NCBI GenBank assembly: GCA_001599295.1
Contig: BCGN01000003.1
Span: forward strand, 535,148-599,147
Reading direction: 5' to 3'
Source of the DNA: Sporopachydermia quercuum
Lineage: Eukaryota; Ascomycota; Sporopachydermiomycetes; Sporopachydermiales; Sporopachydermiaceae
DNA: 64,000 nucleotides
The translations under genes were made by a program, and so were the position numbers. The notes beneath the pieces are model-generated. The model was not told the origin of the DNA. It did not search any database and worked only from the letters and a program-made list of their open reading frames with translations. Positions 9,926 to 21,755 of this stretch are shown here, in pieces (within the stretch, counting starts at the first letter, position 1; each line of letters starts with the position of its first letter).

Positions 9926-12274
9926 ATGAAGAAAGCCGAATGGCTTGAAAAAGCGGAACTTCCGCAGGTTACAGTGCGGGCCACAATCGCGGGGACAGTT
10001 ATCGGTTCGATAGTTTTGATATCAAACTTTCAATTTGGCCTGCAAACTGGTTGGATATCAATGATGTCACTTCCTTCTGCATTACTGGGTTTTGCAATAT
10101 TTAAAATTCTAGGAAGGCAGACAAAATTAGTTCCGAGATTTACGGACGTTGAAAACGTTTATGTGCAAAGTTTAGCGGTGGCGATAGGCTCGGGACCATT
10201 AGCGTTTGGNTTTGTCGGCGTTATTCCGGCAATTGAGAAATTCTTAACTCNGGAAGAAGCCGGGTACGATTCGAATAGTGCTGGAATATCATTTTCACTA
10301 CTACAATTGATGATTTGGTGTTTTGGATTAGCTTTTTTTGGAGTATTCTTTGCAATTCCTCTGCGGAAGGAAGTCATTATCCGAGAAAGACTCCCATTTC
10401 CTTCAGGGAGTGCTACTGCTACCATGATTTCCGTTTTACATAATGAAGAGATCTTAGAAGAAGACGATTGCTTTGATGATCAGAAAGTGGGACTGCGGAA
10501 GCGGCACAAATTCCCTTCGGATGAAACAATTAACCCCAGATTTTCATCCGGTTATGAAAATTTATCCGATTCCGAAATGACATCCGAAACTGGATCAAAT
10601 TCGGAACCTCAAGATATCTATTCCAACACTAATACTAATTCTAATTCCAACGAGCTAACAGTAGTGGAATCACGTGCAGTCTCGGATGTAATTGCTTCAG
10701 AATCAGTCTATAATAAGAACATTAGAAACCTTCTTTTGAGTTTCTCAATCTCGGCTTTTTATGCTCTACTTGCATACTTTTTCCCCATATTTCGAAACTT
10801 GCCTATATTTGGTAAGAACATAGCCAAAACTTATCTTTGGACATTCCAACCTTCTCCAGCTTACATTGGACAAGGCATGATCATGGGGCTTCCTACTGTC
10901 TCATATATGTTGATTGGTTGTATTTTAGGATGGGCAATACTTGCACCATTAGCCAAGTTTGCTGGCTGGGCTCCTGGTGACATGGGAGATTGGAAAACAG
11001 GTGGGCAAGGGTGGATTTTATGGATTAGTTTAGGCTTAATGGTTGTTGATAGCGTGATTTCATTTATTGTTATCTCCGCTCAGTCGGTCTCGAAAATGTT
11101 TCAAAAATGGATTCCTCGGAGCGATTCGCAATCAGGATCTCGGAGCAGATATTCCGAAACCTCGGGAAGCTCAGGGAGTTCGAACTCGAATACCATTAGT
11201 GACAATGAGCCGTTACTAAGCAACACTCAAGCATCAAACCCCCAATTATCAAACACTGAATCATCCACACAATATGATATAAACGAGCAGGACTTCATTC
11301 GCAGCATTAGCCGACCTTGTTCCGACGATTACCGATCTCGGAATCATCGGCAACTATTAAATCTCAAACCCGAAGCTATAGATTTACCACCAAGACATCA
11401 ACTCTCTTTTGGATTTGCAGCTACTGGTGTAGTGTTCTCAGGTTTGCTATGCATAATATCCATGCGCCTAGTATTTGGAACAATTGTTCCTATTTATTCC
11501 ATTGCCATCGCTGTAATATTAGCACTGTTCTTTTCCATTTTATCAGTTAGAGCTTTAGGAGAAACGGATTTGAACCCAGTGTCAGGTATCAGCAAACTAT
11601 CACAGCTTATATTTGCAATTGTGGTCCCAAAATCAGTTCCCGGGTCAATTCTTATTAACCTTATTGCCGGAGGAATCTCCGAAGCCGGAGCAATGCAAAG
11701 CTCTGATCTTATGCAAGATTTGAAGACCGGACATTTAGTTGGTGCATCTCCAAAAGCCCAATTCTATGCTCAAATCATTGGGGCTTTTTGGTCCACATTT
11801 TTCACAGCTATTATGTATAAATTATATGACAGAGTATATGAAATTCCTAATGACATGTTTAGAATCCCAACTGCCGTTGTTTGGATCGACTGTGCACGAT
11901 TAGTCACTGGTTCTGGCTTACCACCGAATGTTGTACCTTTCATAATATCAGTGTCATTTATATCAGGTGTTCTATCATTACTGAAGAATATCCTGCATTT
12001 AAGACAGTCGAAAATTTCTTGGATTTCAATTTATATCCCAAGCGGTGTAGCTATGGGCATTGGAATGTATAATAGTCCATCATTTACTCTCGCTAGGTTT
12101 ATTGGTGGATTGGTCAATTATATCTGGATGAGGAAAGCAACAGTACGGTATGGGAAAGATGTTCATGATTCTAAAGTTGCGATGATCATATTTTCTAGTG
12201 GGCTGGTGTTGGGGGAAGGTGTGCTTTCTGTTNTGACGATGATATTTACAAGTTTGGGTGTTCCTCACTTTTAA
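9926..12274 (+). CDS. OPT-family oligopeptide transporter, YGL114W-type
   Basis: A 782-residue polytopic membrane protein of the oligopeptide transporter superfamily, in the YSL-like branch typified by S. cerevisiae YGL114W. Start is ATG 9926; a stop sits a few codons upstream and the frame has no earlier ATG. Conserved blocks include SNFQFGLQTGWISMMSLPSA, DVENVYVQSLAVAIG, RLPFPSGSATATMISVL, FQPSPAYIGQGMIMGLPTVS, GETDLNPVSGISKLSQLIFA, QSSDLMQDLKTGHLVGASP, FRIPTAVVWIDCARLVTG and IPSGVAMGIGMYNSPSFT. Two Ser/Asn-rich loops, at about residues 210-255 and 390-470, separate the membrane blocks and look cytosolic. Substrate is not established for the yeast member; related plant proteins carry metal chelates or peptides. 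Ambiguous bases inside the gene do not break it. Confidence 0.95.
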   Translation: MKKAEWLEKAELPQVTVRATIAGTVIGSIVLISNFQFGLQTGWISMMSLPSALLGFAIFKILGRQTKLVPRFTDVENVYVQSLAVAIGSGPLAFXFVGVIPAIEKFLTXEEAGYDSNSAGISFSLLQLMIWCFGLAFFGVFFAIPLRKEVIIRERLPFPSGSATATMISVLHNEEILEEDDCFDDQKVGLRKRHKFPSDETINPRFSSGYENLSDSEMTSETGSNSEPQDIYSNTNTNSNSNELTVVESRAVSDVIASESVYNKNIRNLLLSFSISAFYALLAYFFPIFRNLPIFGKNIAKTYLWTFQPSPAYIGQGMIMGLPTVSYMLIGCILGWAILAPLAKFAGWAPGDMGDWKTGGQGWILWISLGLMVVDSVISFIVISAQSVSKMFQKWIPRSDSQSGSRSRYSETSGSSGSSNSNTISDNEPLLSNTQASNPQLSNTESSTQYDINEQDFIRSISRPCSDDYRSRNHRQLLNLKPEAIDLPPRHQLSFGFAATGVVFSGLLCIISMRLVFGTIVPIYSIAIAVILALFFSILSVRALGETDLNPVSGISKLSQLIFAIVVPKSVPGSILINLIAGGISEAGAMQSSDLMQDLKTGHLVGASPKAQFYAQIIGAFWSTFFTAIMYKLYDRVYEIPNDMFRIPTAVVWIDCARLVTGSGLPPNVVPFIISVSFISGVLSLLKNILHLRQSKISWISIYIPSGVAMGIGMYNSPSFTLARFIGGLVNYIWMRKATVRYGKDVHDSKVAMIIFSSGLVLGEGVLSVXTMIFTSLGVPHF

Positions 12275-13254
12275 TTGGTGGATTAATGTAATTTTTGATG
12301 TATTAATGTGAACTTTTTCGGTGAATAAATGTAATAAATGTAATAAATATATAAATATAATAGTGTATTTCTATTATTCAATGTAGGTATTAACCACTAA
12401 TCATGTTTTCAACAATGATATCTTCTGGTCATGTTTCAAATATACATACGTAATCTATGTAATTAGGTCGAATGGCTAAACATCTACTTGAAATATTATA
12501 TGAATCTGAATGCTGATAACAAAAGGGATGATGTTGTAGTTGTAGTTGTGCTGTAGCTATCAACAAAAGTTGTTAATGCTCTAGTGAATATAGAATTAAC
12601 GTGATGACTAAGACTAGAGGATAACCCAAGAAGATCATTCCTGAGCTCGAATGAACAAGCAATTCAGTTTCAATAAAATGCTGGCAGATGTTCATAGTGT
12701 GTCACATAGTATCAACATACTAATTAATACCATCGAAGGACACGTCTACTATGACCAAACTTTGGTATTACATCTAATATTATATCATAAGTTCGGAATA
12801 CAAATCCTTGAAACAGCTCACAGTTGTACTCACCACTTATGAGTTAACAGTTTGAATCACCAAGAATGATATCCTTTGATACTCTAGCACCTACGAAACC
12901 GGAAAATGTTTCGTTCAATTTCGGTTCAAATATACTTTGAAAAAGTTCTAGAGCATATCCCGTCTCATTATGAGTAACAAGGAAGTTCTGGTTAAAACAG
13001 ATCGGGTTACGTCATACCATACTTACCAGACAATAAGATTTTAATCCCTAAAAACCATTCTACTGTTTCGCTCGCTTTGAATAATGACCTTGAATATTAT
13101 GGTAAACCAATTTATCAGTCTATTAAATGTTTCCTTAGAAGCATCAATAGCAATTCTGACGATGGCGCCGACCTTCAGTTACAGCTTAAAAATTATTGTT
13201 ATAGTATAATTTCCTATCAAAACTCTTCCTATAGCATAAGAATTCATCACCATC
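12275..13254. other. Intergenic, with a possible minus-strand terminal exon
   Basis: Lies between the transporter 3' end and the SWC5 3' end. On the minus strand 13020-12847 stays open for nearly 60 codons and ends at TAA with protein-like text (includes NETGYALELFQSIFEPKLN and KDIILGDSNC). A GTAAGT donor at about 13024 ends another open stretch just upstream (includes ETVEWFLGIKILL), but the two do not join in phase by any normal site I could find. It may be the end of an unresolved or decayed gene. Confidence 0.3.
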
Positions 13255-14567
13255 TTAACCTTTCTTTCCTTCCTTGTACTTTTCCTCCAGCCTTCCTTCG
13301 ACCCTTGCAAGAAAGTCTTGTTTCTGCAGAAAACCCGCTTTATTATGGGTTCTCAAATCATCTCTAATTCCTTCTTTATCAACAAATCTCGTCCAATCCA
13401 GTTTCGACTTCTCCAAAGTATTTAGTTTATTAGCTTTAGCCGCTGACAATATCTCATCTATTACTGACTTCTTCTTAGGTATATAGTGTCTCAATGATTG
13501 ACCATAATCATTAATATCCTTATACAGTACTTTACCTTCCAATGCATTATTACTGTTCTTTTTTCCTTCCAAGAAATCAGTTTTCTCCTTTTCTTTTTCT
13601 TCAAGCTCACGTAAAAATTGTCTGTACTCTGTTGGATTGTTCATCATATATTCTTTGGCTTCTGGTGAATCAATTGGTACTTCCCGTTCTTCTGTTATCA
13701 ATTCTCCAGCGAACTTGTATACAACTTTGATAGGAATCAATTTTGTATGTAGTGACTCTCTGCCTTGTTTTTGAAGTTCCTGAAGTTTTTGTATTGGCTT
13801 TGGCACATTGCTAGAGTAGTTCCTACTGGTTGAAGAATCATTCGGTTGAGCATTATCATTGATAGTATCGTCAGTGAGATTAGCTATTGGTTCCTTGAAC
13901 CTTGTCATTGACTTTTGTTTTATATCAGAAAATATTGCATTTATATCGACTTTTGAAGAAGTTTGTTTCGGTAGATTGTAATTCTTTTCTTCTCTATAGT
14001 AGTAGGATATTTGTTAGTAACGAGTTGTCAAAAATGCAAGGAAGCTATGATATTGATTACAGGGAAAGGGCAACCACAGAAAGCCCCATAGTATAGTCAC
14101 GTTCTTTTAAGTCAACAAGAACAATCCAACGGCTCAAAATCATGACATATCGATATAGTTTTCGTTTCCAGTAGTGTTAACTACGTTCAATACCAAAGTC
14201 ATTCCGTAATTACAGCCGAGTACATACTTTTCTTGCTGCCTTTGAGCTCTAGTTCTAACGAAACCTCCTTGATCATTCTGGATTCTCTCATAATCAGGTT
14301 CTCTGGTAGAGTCATCGTTTTGCTTCTGTTTCTTTCGCTCTGGTCGTTTCTCCTCGTCATCATCGGAATCTGCTGACAAGTCACCATCAGCTACGAAAAT
14401 AATGAATATGTTAGTACCCAAACTAGAGATCGTGTAATCATAGAAGATCTTTGAGAAGCGCAAACTAAATATAACGTACCTTTGGTAGGGTCAAAATCCT
14501 CATCTTCAGATTCATTATAATCATCATCTTCTATAGTTTCCGTTGGTTCTGTTGCTTTCTCGGACAT
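13255..14567 (-). CDS. SWC5: SWR1 complex subunit Swc5 (BCNT domain), two introns
   Basis: Subunit of the SWR1 chromatin remodeller that deposits H2A.Z. Three exons join in phase: 14567-14480, 14390-14228 and 13993-13255, giving 329 residues (yeast about 300). Donors are GTACGT and GTATGT; acceptors end CGTAG and CTATAG. The N-terminus is acidic with the DEDFDPT motif typical of Swc5, followed by GGFVRTRAQRQQE. The C-terminal BCNT domain reads LEKSKLDWTRFVDKEGI, then HNKAGFLQKQDFLARVEGRL. Exon 2 is acidic then basic, as expected for a histone-binding region. The start is the ATG that places the acidic motif in frame before the first donor. It is tail-to-tail with the transporter gene. Confidence 0.93.
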
Positions 14568-15373
14568 CTTATATTTGTTGTGTATGGGAAGATAATACAA
14601 GATAATAGGAGAGGCGAGATACCACAACGACTCGTATTGTTACCACTTGCATACCATCTACTCAATTGATTTCCCACAAAGGTGTAAAGCTAACAAGTTA
14701 GTCTTGGAGGCTTATTTGTTGTAATCAACAGTCAAGCAATAACCAACAACAGAAGCAAAAGCAATCCCTTCACCTCTTCACATTCTCCATAGATAAATGC
14801 ATGAGATACAGTTCCCGTCCCATTATAGGCTTGTTTATTTGATGGCTGCTTTGCTCTGTTATGAATACACAGTACAGTCTTCTGTAATCCCCCACAGAGC
14901 CTTTCGTCCAAATACCAATAGTCGTTTGGTCTCTGTCTCAACACAGGTAACGGATATCGTCATTGAATTCCACAAAGTTCATTGTTATTTGCGTTCGTGC
15001 AAAATAGGTAGCTTGGTTTACTGATACTACAATTATGAATAGTCCAAGCTTTTGGTTAAATTTCAACAGAAACAATCGAATCATAAGTAGAAACAATTTC
15101 AATTGTTTTATTGAATGAAAACCAGTATTCGTTGNTTTTATTAGTTGAAATTGCGACAGAAACACGCTGAGTCAGCTTGTAAGTGCCTTTATCGTTTGAA
15201 ACGTAACGTAATCACGAACGGTCAACGAGAAAACAACAACCACTGTCAAAAAAGGTAATCAACTGGCTGGAGAATAAGTCAGCAACGATTGTAAATTATT
15301 AGCAGCAGATGATTGTTGAGATTGCACAGTTTTTCTTTATTTCATACGTCGAATCATCGTCACACACATCACG
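14568..15373. other. Divergent promoter region between SWC5 and the KH gene
   Basis: No coding frame recognised. A GTAAGT at about 15177 in the KH-gene leader could be a 5' UTR intron donor, but no matching acceptor was settled. Confidence 0.4.
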
Positions 15374-16840
15374 ATGAGTAATAACAATTTGCTGAAAAGG
15401 AAAGGGTCACAGTCTCCATTAGAACAGGACGCTAAACGTGTTGCTATTGATACTGAAACATTGACTCCTAATGATGACGAACAAACTCATAATGCCCATT
15501 CAACGGATCAGTCTACTACGCAGATACCAGCACAACCTTTGAAACCTGGCGATATAGCTGCTTTAGCTACCTTGTTGGAAACTTCCGCCCAGGAGTCTAC
15601 AGAAGGTAACAGTGGGACAGGAACAAACCCAACAGCAGCACCAAGTACTTCTAGTCAAGAACAAGGAGAAAATAAATTGGTTGAGGACGAAGAATCCAAA
15701 GCGTTGTATGCTAATAGGCAGCCACCTACTTCTTCTCATATGCTCAATCGCCGTAATGGAAAAGGACCAGAAGGTGACGATGATCAAAATTCCACTTGGG
15801 TTCATTTAAGGGTATTATGTACAGTGAAAGAAGCTTCCAGTATCATTGGAAAAGGTGGCTCTAATATCAATATGATCAAAGAAAAAGCTCAAGTGCGTAT
15901 AAACACTTCGGATAATGTGAGGAATGTGCCAGAAAGAATTGTTCATTTCAAAGGCGCTGCTGAACATGTGGCTAAAGCCATTGGATTGGCTGTTAGATTA
16001 ATCCAAGGCGAACCAATTGATGAACCATCGAATCCCAGCTCTATGCCTTATAAATTGAGACTTCTACTACCTCATTTGATTATTGGGTACGTTATTGGTA
16101 AAGGAGGTGCCAAATTTAGAGAAATTGAAGAAACTTCAGCAGCAAAACTAAAAGCTGATGAAAGATTATTACCAATGTCCAGTGAACGTGTTTTAAACAT
16201 AACAGGAGTGGCTGATGCTATTCATATTGCTGTATATTACGTTTCCACTACATATCTAGAATTCAAGCATGTTTTACAAGGCGTGAGGATTCAATATTAT
16301 GATCCTGCCTCAGCACCCTCTATGGGTATGAACATAGGTATGGGTATGGGCATGGGCATGGGAGGTATGAATATGAATATGGGAATGAACATGGGAATGA
16401 ATATGCCATCTAGACAAGGTGGCAATAGAGGAACANCAGGAAGTATGATCCAACCAATGGGTATGCCACCACCTCCACCTGTTGCACCTTATTCTTCTCC
16501 TTTTACTAACCCTCCCCCTTATAACCCAGGGCCTGGTTTTCCTATGATGGGAGCCCCACCAGGACCAACAGTAAGTCAGGAAGTTTATATTCCTAATCAA
16601 TATGTTGGTAGTGTTATTGGAAAAGGTGGCAAGAAAATACGACAGATAAGAGACATGTCTGGATCAGAATTGAAAATTGGTGATCCTGTCCCAGGTAGCT
16701 CTGAACGATTGATTAGAATCACAGGAACAACTATGAATAACCAACAAGCTGTTTATTTGATCAATCAACAAATTGAATATGAAAAGAATAGAAATTCAAA
16801 CAGCAATAATCCCAATAATTACAATAACAACAGCAACTGA
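15374..16840 (+). CDS. Three-KH-domain RNA-binding protein, Pbp2-like
   Basis: A 488-residue protein with three KH domains. KH1 (about residues 140-215) contains ASSIIGKGGSNINMIKEKAQ; KH2 (about 225-300) contains GYVIGKGGAKFREIEETSAA; KH3 (about 400-475) contains GSVIGKGGKKIRQIRD. All three carry the GxxG loop, here GKGG, that contacts RNA. The layout of two adjacent KH domains, a long linker and a third near the C-terminus matches yeast Pbp2 and Hek2 (poly(A)-binding-protein partners or mRNA regulators), and the text VPERIV, SAAKL, DAIHIA and PGSSERL matches Pbp2 best. The linker at about residues 316-345 is an almost pure Met/Gly/Asn repeat followed by a Pro-rich stretch. An Asn-rich tail ends the protein. 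One ambiguous base lies in the linker. Confidence 0.87.
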   Translation: MSNNNLLKRKGSQSPLEQDAKRVAIDTETLTPNDDEQTHNAHSTDQSTTQIPAQPLKPGDIAALATLLETSAQESTEGNSGTGTNPTAAPSTSSQEQGENKLVEDEESKALYANRQPPTSSHMLNRRNGKGPEGDDDQNSTWVHLRVLCTVKEASSIIGKGGSNINMIKEKAQVRINTSDNVRNVPERIVHFKGAAEHVAKAIGLAVRLIQGEPIDEPSNPSSMPYKLRLLLPHLIIGYVIGKGGAKFREIEETSAAKLKADERLLPMSSERVLNITGVADAIHIAVYYVSTTYLEFKHVLQGVRIQYYDPASAPSMGMNIGMGMGMGMGGMNMNMGMNMGMNMPSRQGGNRGTXGSMIQPMGMPPPPPVAPYSSPFTNPPPYNPGPGFPMMGAPPGPTVSQEVYIPNQYVGSVIGKGGKKIRQIRDMSGSELKIGDPVPGSSERLIRITGTTMNNQQAVYLINQQIEYEKNRNSNSNNPNNYNNNSN

Positions 16841-17343
16841 ATTATCGAGATACTACGGATACTATGTATTATCTGAAAAATACCTATCAACTAAATGACT
16901 TAATTTCAGCTCCATGAACACACTTTGGAATTATAAAATTGGTGCAGAATGATTCAAAAGTATCTGAATTGACTGAATACTTCTCTCTAGTTGCTTTCTT
17001 GTTTTACTATTATATAAGCTTCGTTTACTACGTTATGTTTACTACTTTATTTTATTATATTTTTATTATCACTATTATTATCGCTTTTCATTATGTCGCC
17101 GTCATTATTACTACTACCATTACTAAAATTATCCTTCCATTGCAAGTTATTTCGCTCGTTTTAATTCATGATAACCTTCCACGTTAGATTTATCCTTTAC
17201 GCTACCTGTTAGTTCACTCACAATGTCACCGTTGGTCACTTTCACTTTAAGAAATTCACAACACGCTCCTTGATATTTATTAATACTATTATAATATCTC
17301 CATATGAATTAGAATCATCTTCCTTTCATTTCTTCATATTTCC
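16841..17343. other. Convergent 3' spacer
   Basis: Between the 3' ends of the KH gene and POL5. T-rich on the plus strand with ATTATT-like runs, consistent with 3' processing signals. No gene seen. Confidence 0.5.
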
Positions 17344-20300
17344 CTATTTACGATTCTCAGTTTTTGAAGTTCGAATTGATTGCATCCAATTCACAAGATC
17401 AAAAAACATCCCTGGCTGCATTTTAGACTTTTTATCTTTGAACCACGTCTTCATATTTATGGCATAAGTATCAATTATCTCATCGATAGCTTCTGGCTTC
17501 TGGCCAATGATTTGTTTAGCAAGGAATATACAGCATAGATTACAGGCATTACTATGAGCATTACTACTTGACGAGGCTGCAGACAATTGAAATGTCTTAA
17601 GTTGTATTAGCAACATTTCAATTGACATCAACTCCTGTAATTGTTCCTTCTCATTAGCATCAATTGCATCCTCAACAGACAAATCTAACTTTTGCTTACA
17701 GATCTTTTTAATCAACTTATGTGCATGTCCACCAAGAGTCTTATCTAGAGTAATATCCATTGTCTTGAGTAAGGGTTCAAGTATTGAGATAAGTAGACCG
17801 GAGGTAGATCTGACCTTAACAAAGATATCCAGCAGATCAATGATTCTATTCTTTATCGTGACCATATTTTCTCTAGCTGCTTGAACTTCATGTTTTCGTT
17901 TCGTTCCCGTTTCTATAGAATCTAGAATATTTCTACGGTGCTTGAAGATTGCAGCTAGTTCACCGTCAATGGCCATCATTTGNTCATCATCCATTGATTC
18001 TTCTGAAGCAACAGAGCCATCATCATCATCATCGTCAGTGTTCAATTGAGAATTGAAATTTGAAATATCATCCGATAACTCTTCACTAGGGGTTTTAGGA
18101 ACAATACCTAACACTTTTGCCAGTTGCTTATTTGCCTCTTTGTCAGCTTCAGTGAGTCCTTGATCGTCAGAATCTACAGCATCCTCGGAGTCGTTGATAT
18201 CAGAGCAACTATTTGAATCTGAGTCTGAATCGCTATCGTCAGTATCTTGATCACTGTCTTGTAGCTTCTTTTTAATAATCTCTTCTTCATCCTCTTCCTC
18301 GTCCTCGTCCTGTTCGTCTTCATCATCGTCATCTCCTGCTGCTCCACTATCGAATAATGCTTCTTGCCCTTGTTTATTCTCCTTCGTTCTTAAAACCTAT
18401 AAAACTATTAGCATCTTAATTAATTCACGCAGTAAAACTCTACTGTACAAACATTAAATTCAGACTTACATCATATAATAGACTGAGGCTCGATAATCCA
18501 ATACTAGGACAAAATCTTTCCCAAGCAATTAGACTCAACTTCCTCAACAATGAACTCTTCCTGGACAAGAAACTCAATATAATCTCAGTAAAAACTTGTG
18601 CTGAGTCGGTCTCTTCGTCCCCTTCATTTGTTTCAGCTTGACCTGAAAGTGAACCATAGACCAAATGAAGTTCATCCAACACTTGTAATGATTCGGATAA
18701 AGTATCCTCATTGTCTTCGGCAGAACTCAAGAATTGCAATACTATCATTGAAAACAATAGCTCAAACGACGACAGTTGAGCCGAATCGTTATGTGGAGAT
18801 GATTCTCTCTTCTGCCGTATTTTCTTCAGTGTTTTGAAAGCTTTGTTAATAGATTCCTTCAGTTCACCGTCAAATTCAACTCTAGGAATAAGTGGCTGTT
18901 TGCTTGAAGACTTCCCGGAGTATGAAAGATCTATATAATATTTTAACACTTTATAGCTCCAAGTCAAATTGTCGTCTCTACTTTTCATTATCAGCTCACC
19001 AAGAATTGAATTTAATCTTTCCTTAGCCATTTTGGCTACAGCATCACTTACCTCAATTCCCGTCAATTCACTACCTGATATAGACGCTCTTTTGGCTTCT
19101 TTTTTCAACTCCTTTTTCGATTTTCCACTGGAGCCATCGGCATTGGTATTTGATGTTCCCGGTTTAAGAAAAGCTATTGTGACTATCAGTTTCAAGATAG
19201 TTTCCACCCATTGGAAGCTGGAGGATGAGGTTCCAATATTGTTTTTATTGTTTCTCACTAAATGGAGAAATCCGTCTATTACCCATTTCTGAGTCTTTTC
19301 AGTAGTACTAGGTNCCTTGGTTCGTTTACTGCTATTGAAGAATAACTCTTGATACATTTCAACAAGACTACCCAGCTGTTCAGTTTCTTTAATAGTAGCC
19401 AATACTGATTCAACAGTCTTAGATTTCGTTAACGTATCAAATGTTAAAGTACTTGAAGGTGTTGCTATCAATAGAGCCTTTACCACTATTAAAGATAAAC
19501 AAGGATTTTCATTTGCCCGTTCAACAAATACATTAAGTACTTGTTTAGCTGTTTTAGATAACAAACGAGAGTTATTGCTACTTTGATTGATCAAACAACG
19601 TATCATATTGCCAGAATTAAAAAGAACTTGTTGCAACTGCTCAGGTGTTTGAATTTGTTTAATGAAAATCAGAAGTATTTGAAAGCCCGAATATTTTCTT
19701 TCTGGTGTCGCCGTTTGAGAAAAGAAAGAATCATCAACTAATCTTTTCCAGAAATCAGACAAGGACACTCTATAGGAGCTATTGATACTTTCACTATTCT
19801 TCGAACTGTTTGTTTTATGTTTTTTGGATTTATGCTTTGATTCTTTATTGCGTTTGTTGGACTTTGTTAGTTGTTCTTCAGAATTACCATAGCCATCATC
19901 ATCATTGGCTGAAGGATTAGAAAGAAGTTCCTTACAAACGAGGTCCCAAACGAAATGAGGTTTTGGAAACCAAGGAGTCTTTTTGCTGTTCTGGCCTTTG
20001 CCTAGTTTCTTATTACTATTATTACTAGTTTCTCCCTTTCCTTCAGGTGCTGTTGATTTATTCTCTACTTCCTCTTCAGTTTGCGATTCAATCACAATAC
20101 CACTATCAGTAAGAGTTTTCGTTAATAAAGTCATATTTGCCTTCTGCAAGGGATCACCCCTGGCCCAAGTGCCTTGCAAAGCAGATGAGACTGCAGGTAA
20201 GCATTCCTTTGGTAAAGATAAATATATGGATATACCATCACTAGTGAAGGTAAACCCTAGGTCGTGAATCTTGAATGCGATCGCTATAAACAGCGATTGA

Positions 20301-20944
20301 CCAATATCCCGTTTGTAATTCCTTTTGATACTATCGATCAGTTGAATAACAGTAAAGAAACAGCTTTCACGAATCCAAGACTTCTTGAATGCAAGATCCA
20401 AAAGACTTGTAAGTACTATATTCAATCTTTTTCTAAATGTTTCANTNACAGCATCATCACTTTGATTCTGGATCGTAGTATGAAACAGCAATGTGGAATT
20501 AATAACAGCTTGCAACCCAAAAAGCTTTCCAAACATCAAACTTCTATTTTCAGCACCTGTGTTGCTTCCTACAGTTTTGGTGGTTTCTTCTAATGTTTCC
20601 ACGAATTTCTCAACTGTAAGTTCAAATCCTGAGGAGCTTTCATTTTTCTCGCTATTATCACCATTGTTTAGTACTTCTGCTCCTGTTGATAGTAGTTCAG
20701 TCAAGGCAAGTGAGAAACCTAATCTGCTAGATCCTCTAGAACTTGTGAGTCCTCTTATAAGACGCTTTAAGGCGTATGACCATTCTGATTCTTCTTTACT
20801 TTCGTTAAGAATTGAAATCAGATCAACCGCTGCTTTAAACCTTTCATCAGCGTTATCCGATGCAAGTTTCCAGTACAAATCAAGTGTACGTGATTTAGTG
20901 TTAGAGACTGTCATTGTGGATGATCGCTCTTTCTCCAAAAACAT
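17344..20944 (-). CDS. POL5: Pol5/MYBBP1A-like nucleolar protein, one intron
   Basis: Essential nucleolar protein needed for rRNA production and 60S assembly; its old name as DNA polymerase phi is misleading. Two exons join in phase 0: 20944-18470 and 18396-17344, with a 73-nt intron (GTAAGT donor, TATAG acceptor), giving 1175 residues. The N-terminus reads LDLYWKLASDNADERFKAAV then EEWSYALKRLIRGLTSSR-type text (here ESEWSYALKRLIRGLTSSRG), matching yeast Pol5 closely, and the repeats are HEAT-like helical. Across the splice the protein reads LLYDVLRTKENKQG, also matching yeast, so the intron is real. After it comes a long Asp/Glu/Ser tract (about residues 845-900) and then a helical C-terminus that a single-frame call would leave as a separate protein. 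Confidence 0.94.
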
Positions 20945-21412
20945 CTAACAGTTTTATTCCGCTAATGATGACTCTGATAGATAAAAACTAAAGCTATTTT
21001 CAACAAAAAAAGACTACAATTGCTTATCAATCCCATTAATTGGTCTTTATTCCTGAACTGTCCTTTCTCTATGAATGATTTCTACATAATAACAAAAAAA
21101 ATGATTTACTAGTGCTGATATTTACTATTCCTATACTTCAATGCTGCCACATTCATACCGGGCACTTTAATTTCATTTTCGTATAATCTCCGCTATTCAA
21201 ACTCACCAAAAATGGGAATTGGTGTCTGGGTGCGAACCCCTATTGGCCTGACCTAATATTCATTCAAAGAACATCGACAAGTTTCTATGTTTTACTTGAT
21301 ACTTTGATAATTTGCTTGTGAGAACTAATCAATATATGAATTTAACTATCAGAACAATTCACAGTGGAAGTATACAACTATTTGTAACTCTCAGAAGCAA
21401 TATTAATAACAA
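20945..21412. other. Divergent promoter region
   Basis: Between POL5 and the small spliced gene. No gene or tRNA-like fold recognised. Confidence 0.5.
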
Positions 21413-21755
21413 TGGCTGGAAAGATTTCGTAAGTGGTTTATCATTGGGATAATAATTTTTGAAGTTGATGCCAATTGCCGTTAGACGGAAATGGAGGATT
21501 GAACATCAGATGGCATCAGTTCTTTGAAGTTAAGCGACTTTGGGATGTTAATGGAATGGATACAAGTATTGAGGGAAATTGACTAACAGGACGTATAGAT
21601 TTGCTAAAACACTGGCAATTGCTGCCAGTGCTGTCAGAAAGTCCTTGAAGGAAGAACTGAGAGTCAAGGTTGCAAGAAGAGGATTGACTGAAGCTCGTTA
21701 CGTCAAATACAAGAATGGAGCTCCTGCTTCTGATCCTATTGACCTCACTCAATAA
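21413..21755 (+). CDS. Small spliced basic protein, unknown
   Basis: Exon 1 starts at ATG 21413 and reaches a clean GTAAGT donor at 21429. The last 52 codons (21600-21755, ending TAA) form a strong coding frame, with text KTLAIAASAVRKSLKEEL, KVARRGLTEARYVKYKNGAP and SDPIDLTQ. To join in phase, exon 2 should start at 21574 after GAG, giving 65 residues beginning MAGRFRKLTNRTYRFAK; the more usual CAG and TAG acceptors at 21589 and 21597 would leave the frame off by one. The protein is short, basic and alanine-rich, as in small mitochondrial proteins, but I do not recognise it. The gene is likely; the exact acceptor is uncertain. Confidence 0.6.

Noticed and set aside
21215-21250. Stretch resembling a tRNA T-arm (GGGTGCGAACCCC)
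   Set aside because: The loop is wrong and no acceptor stem or anticodon arm could be drawn.
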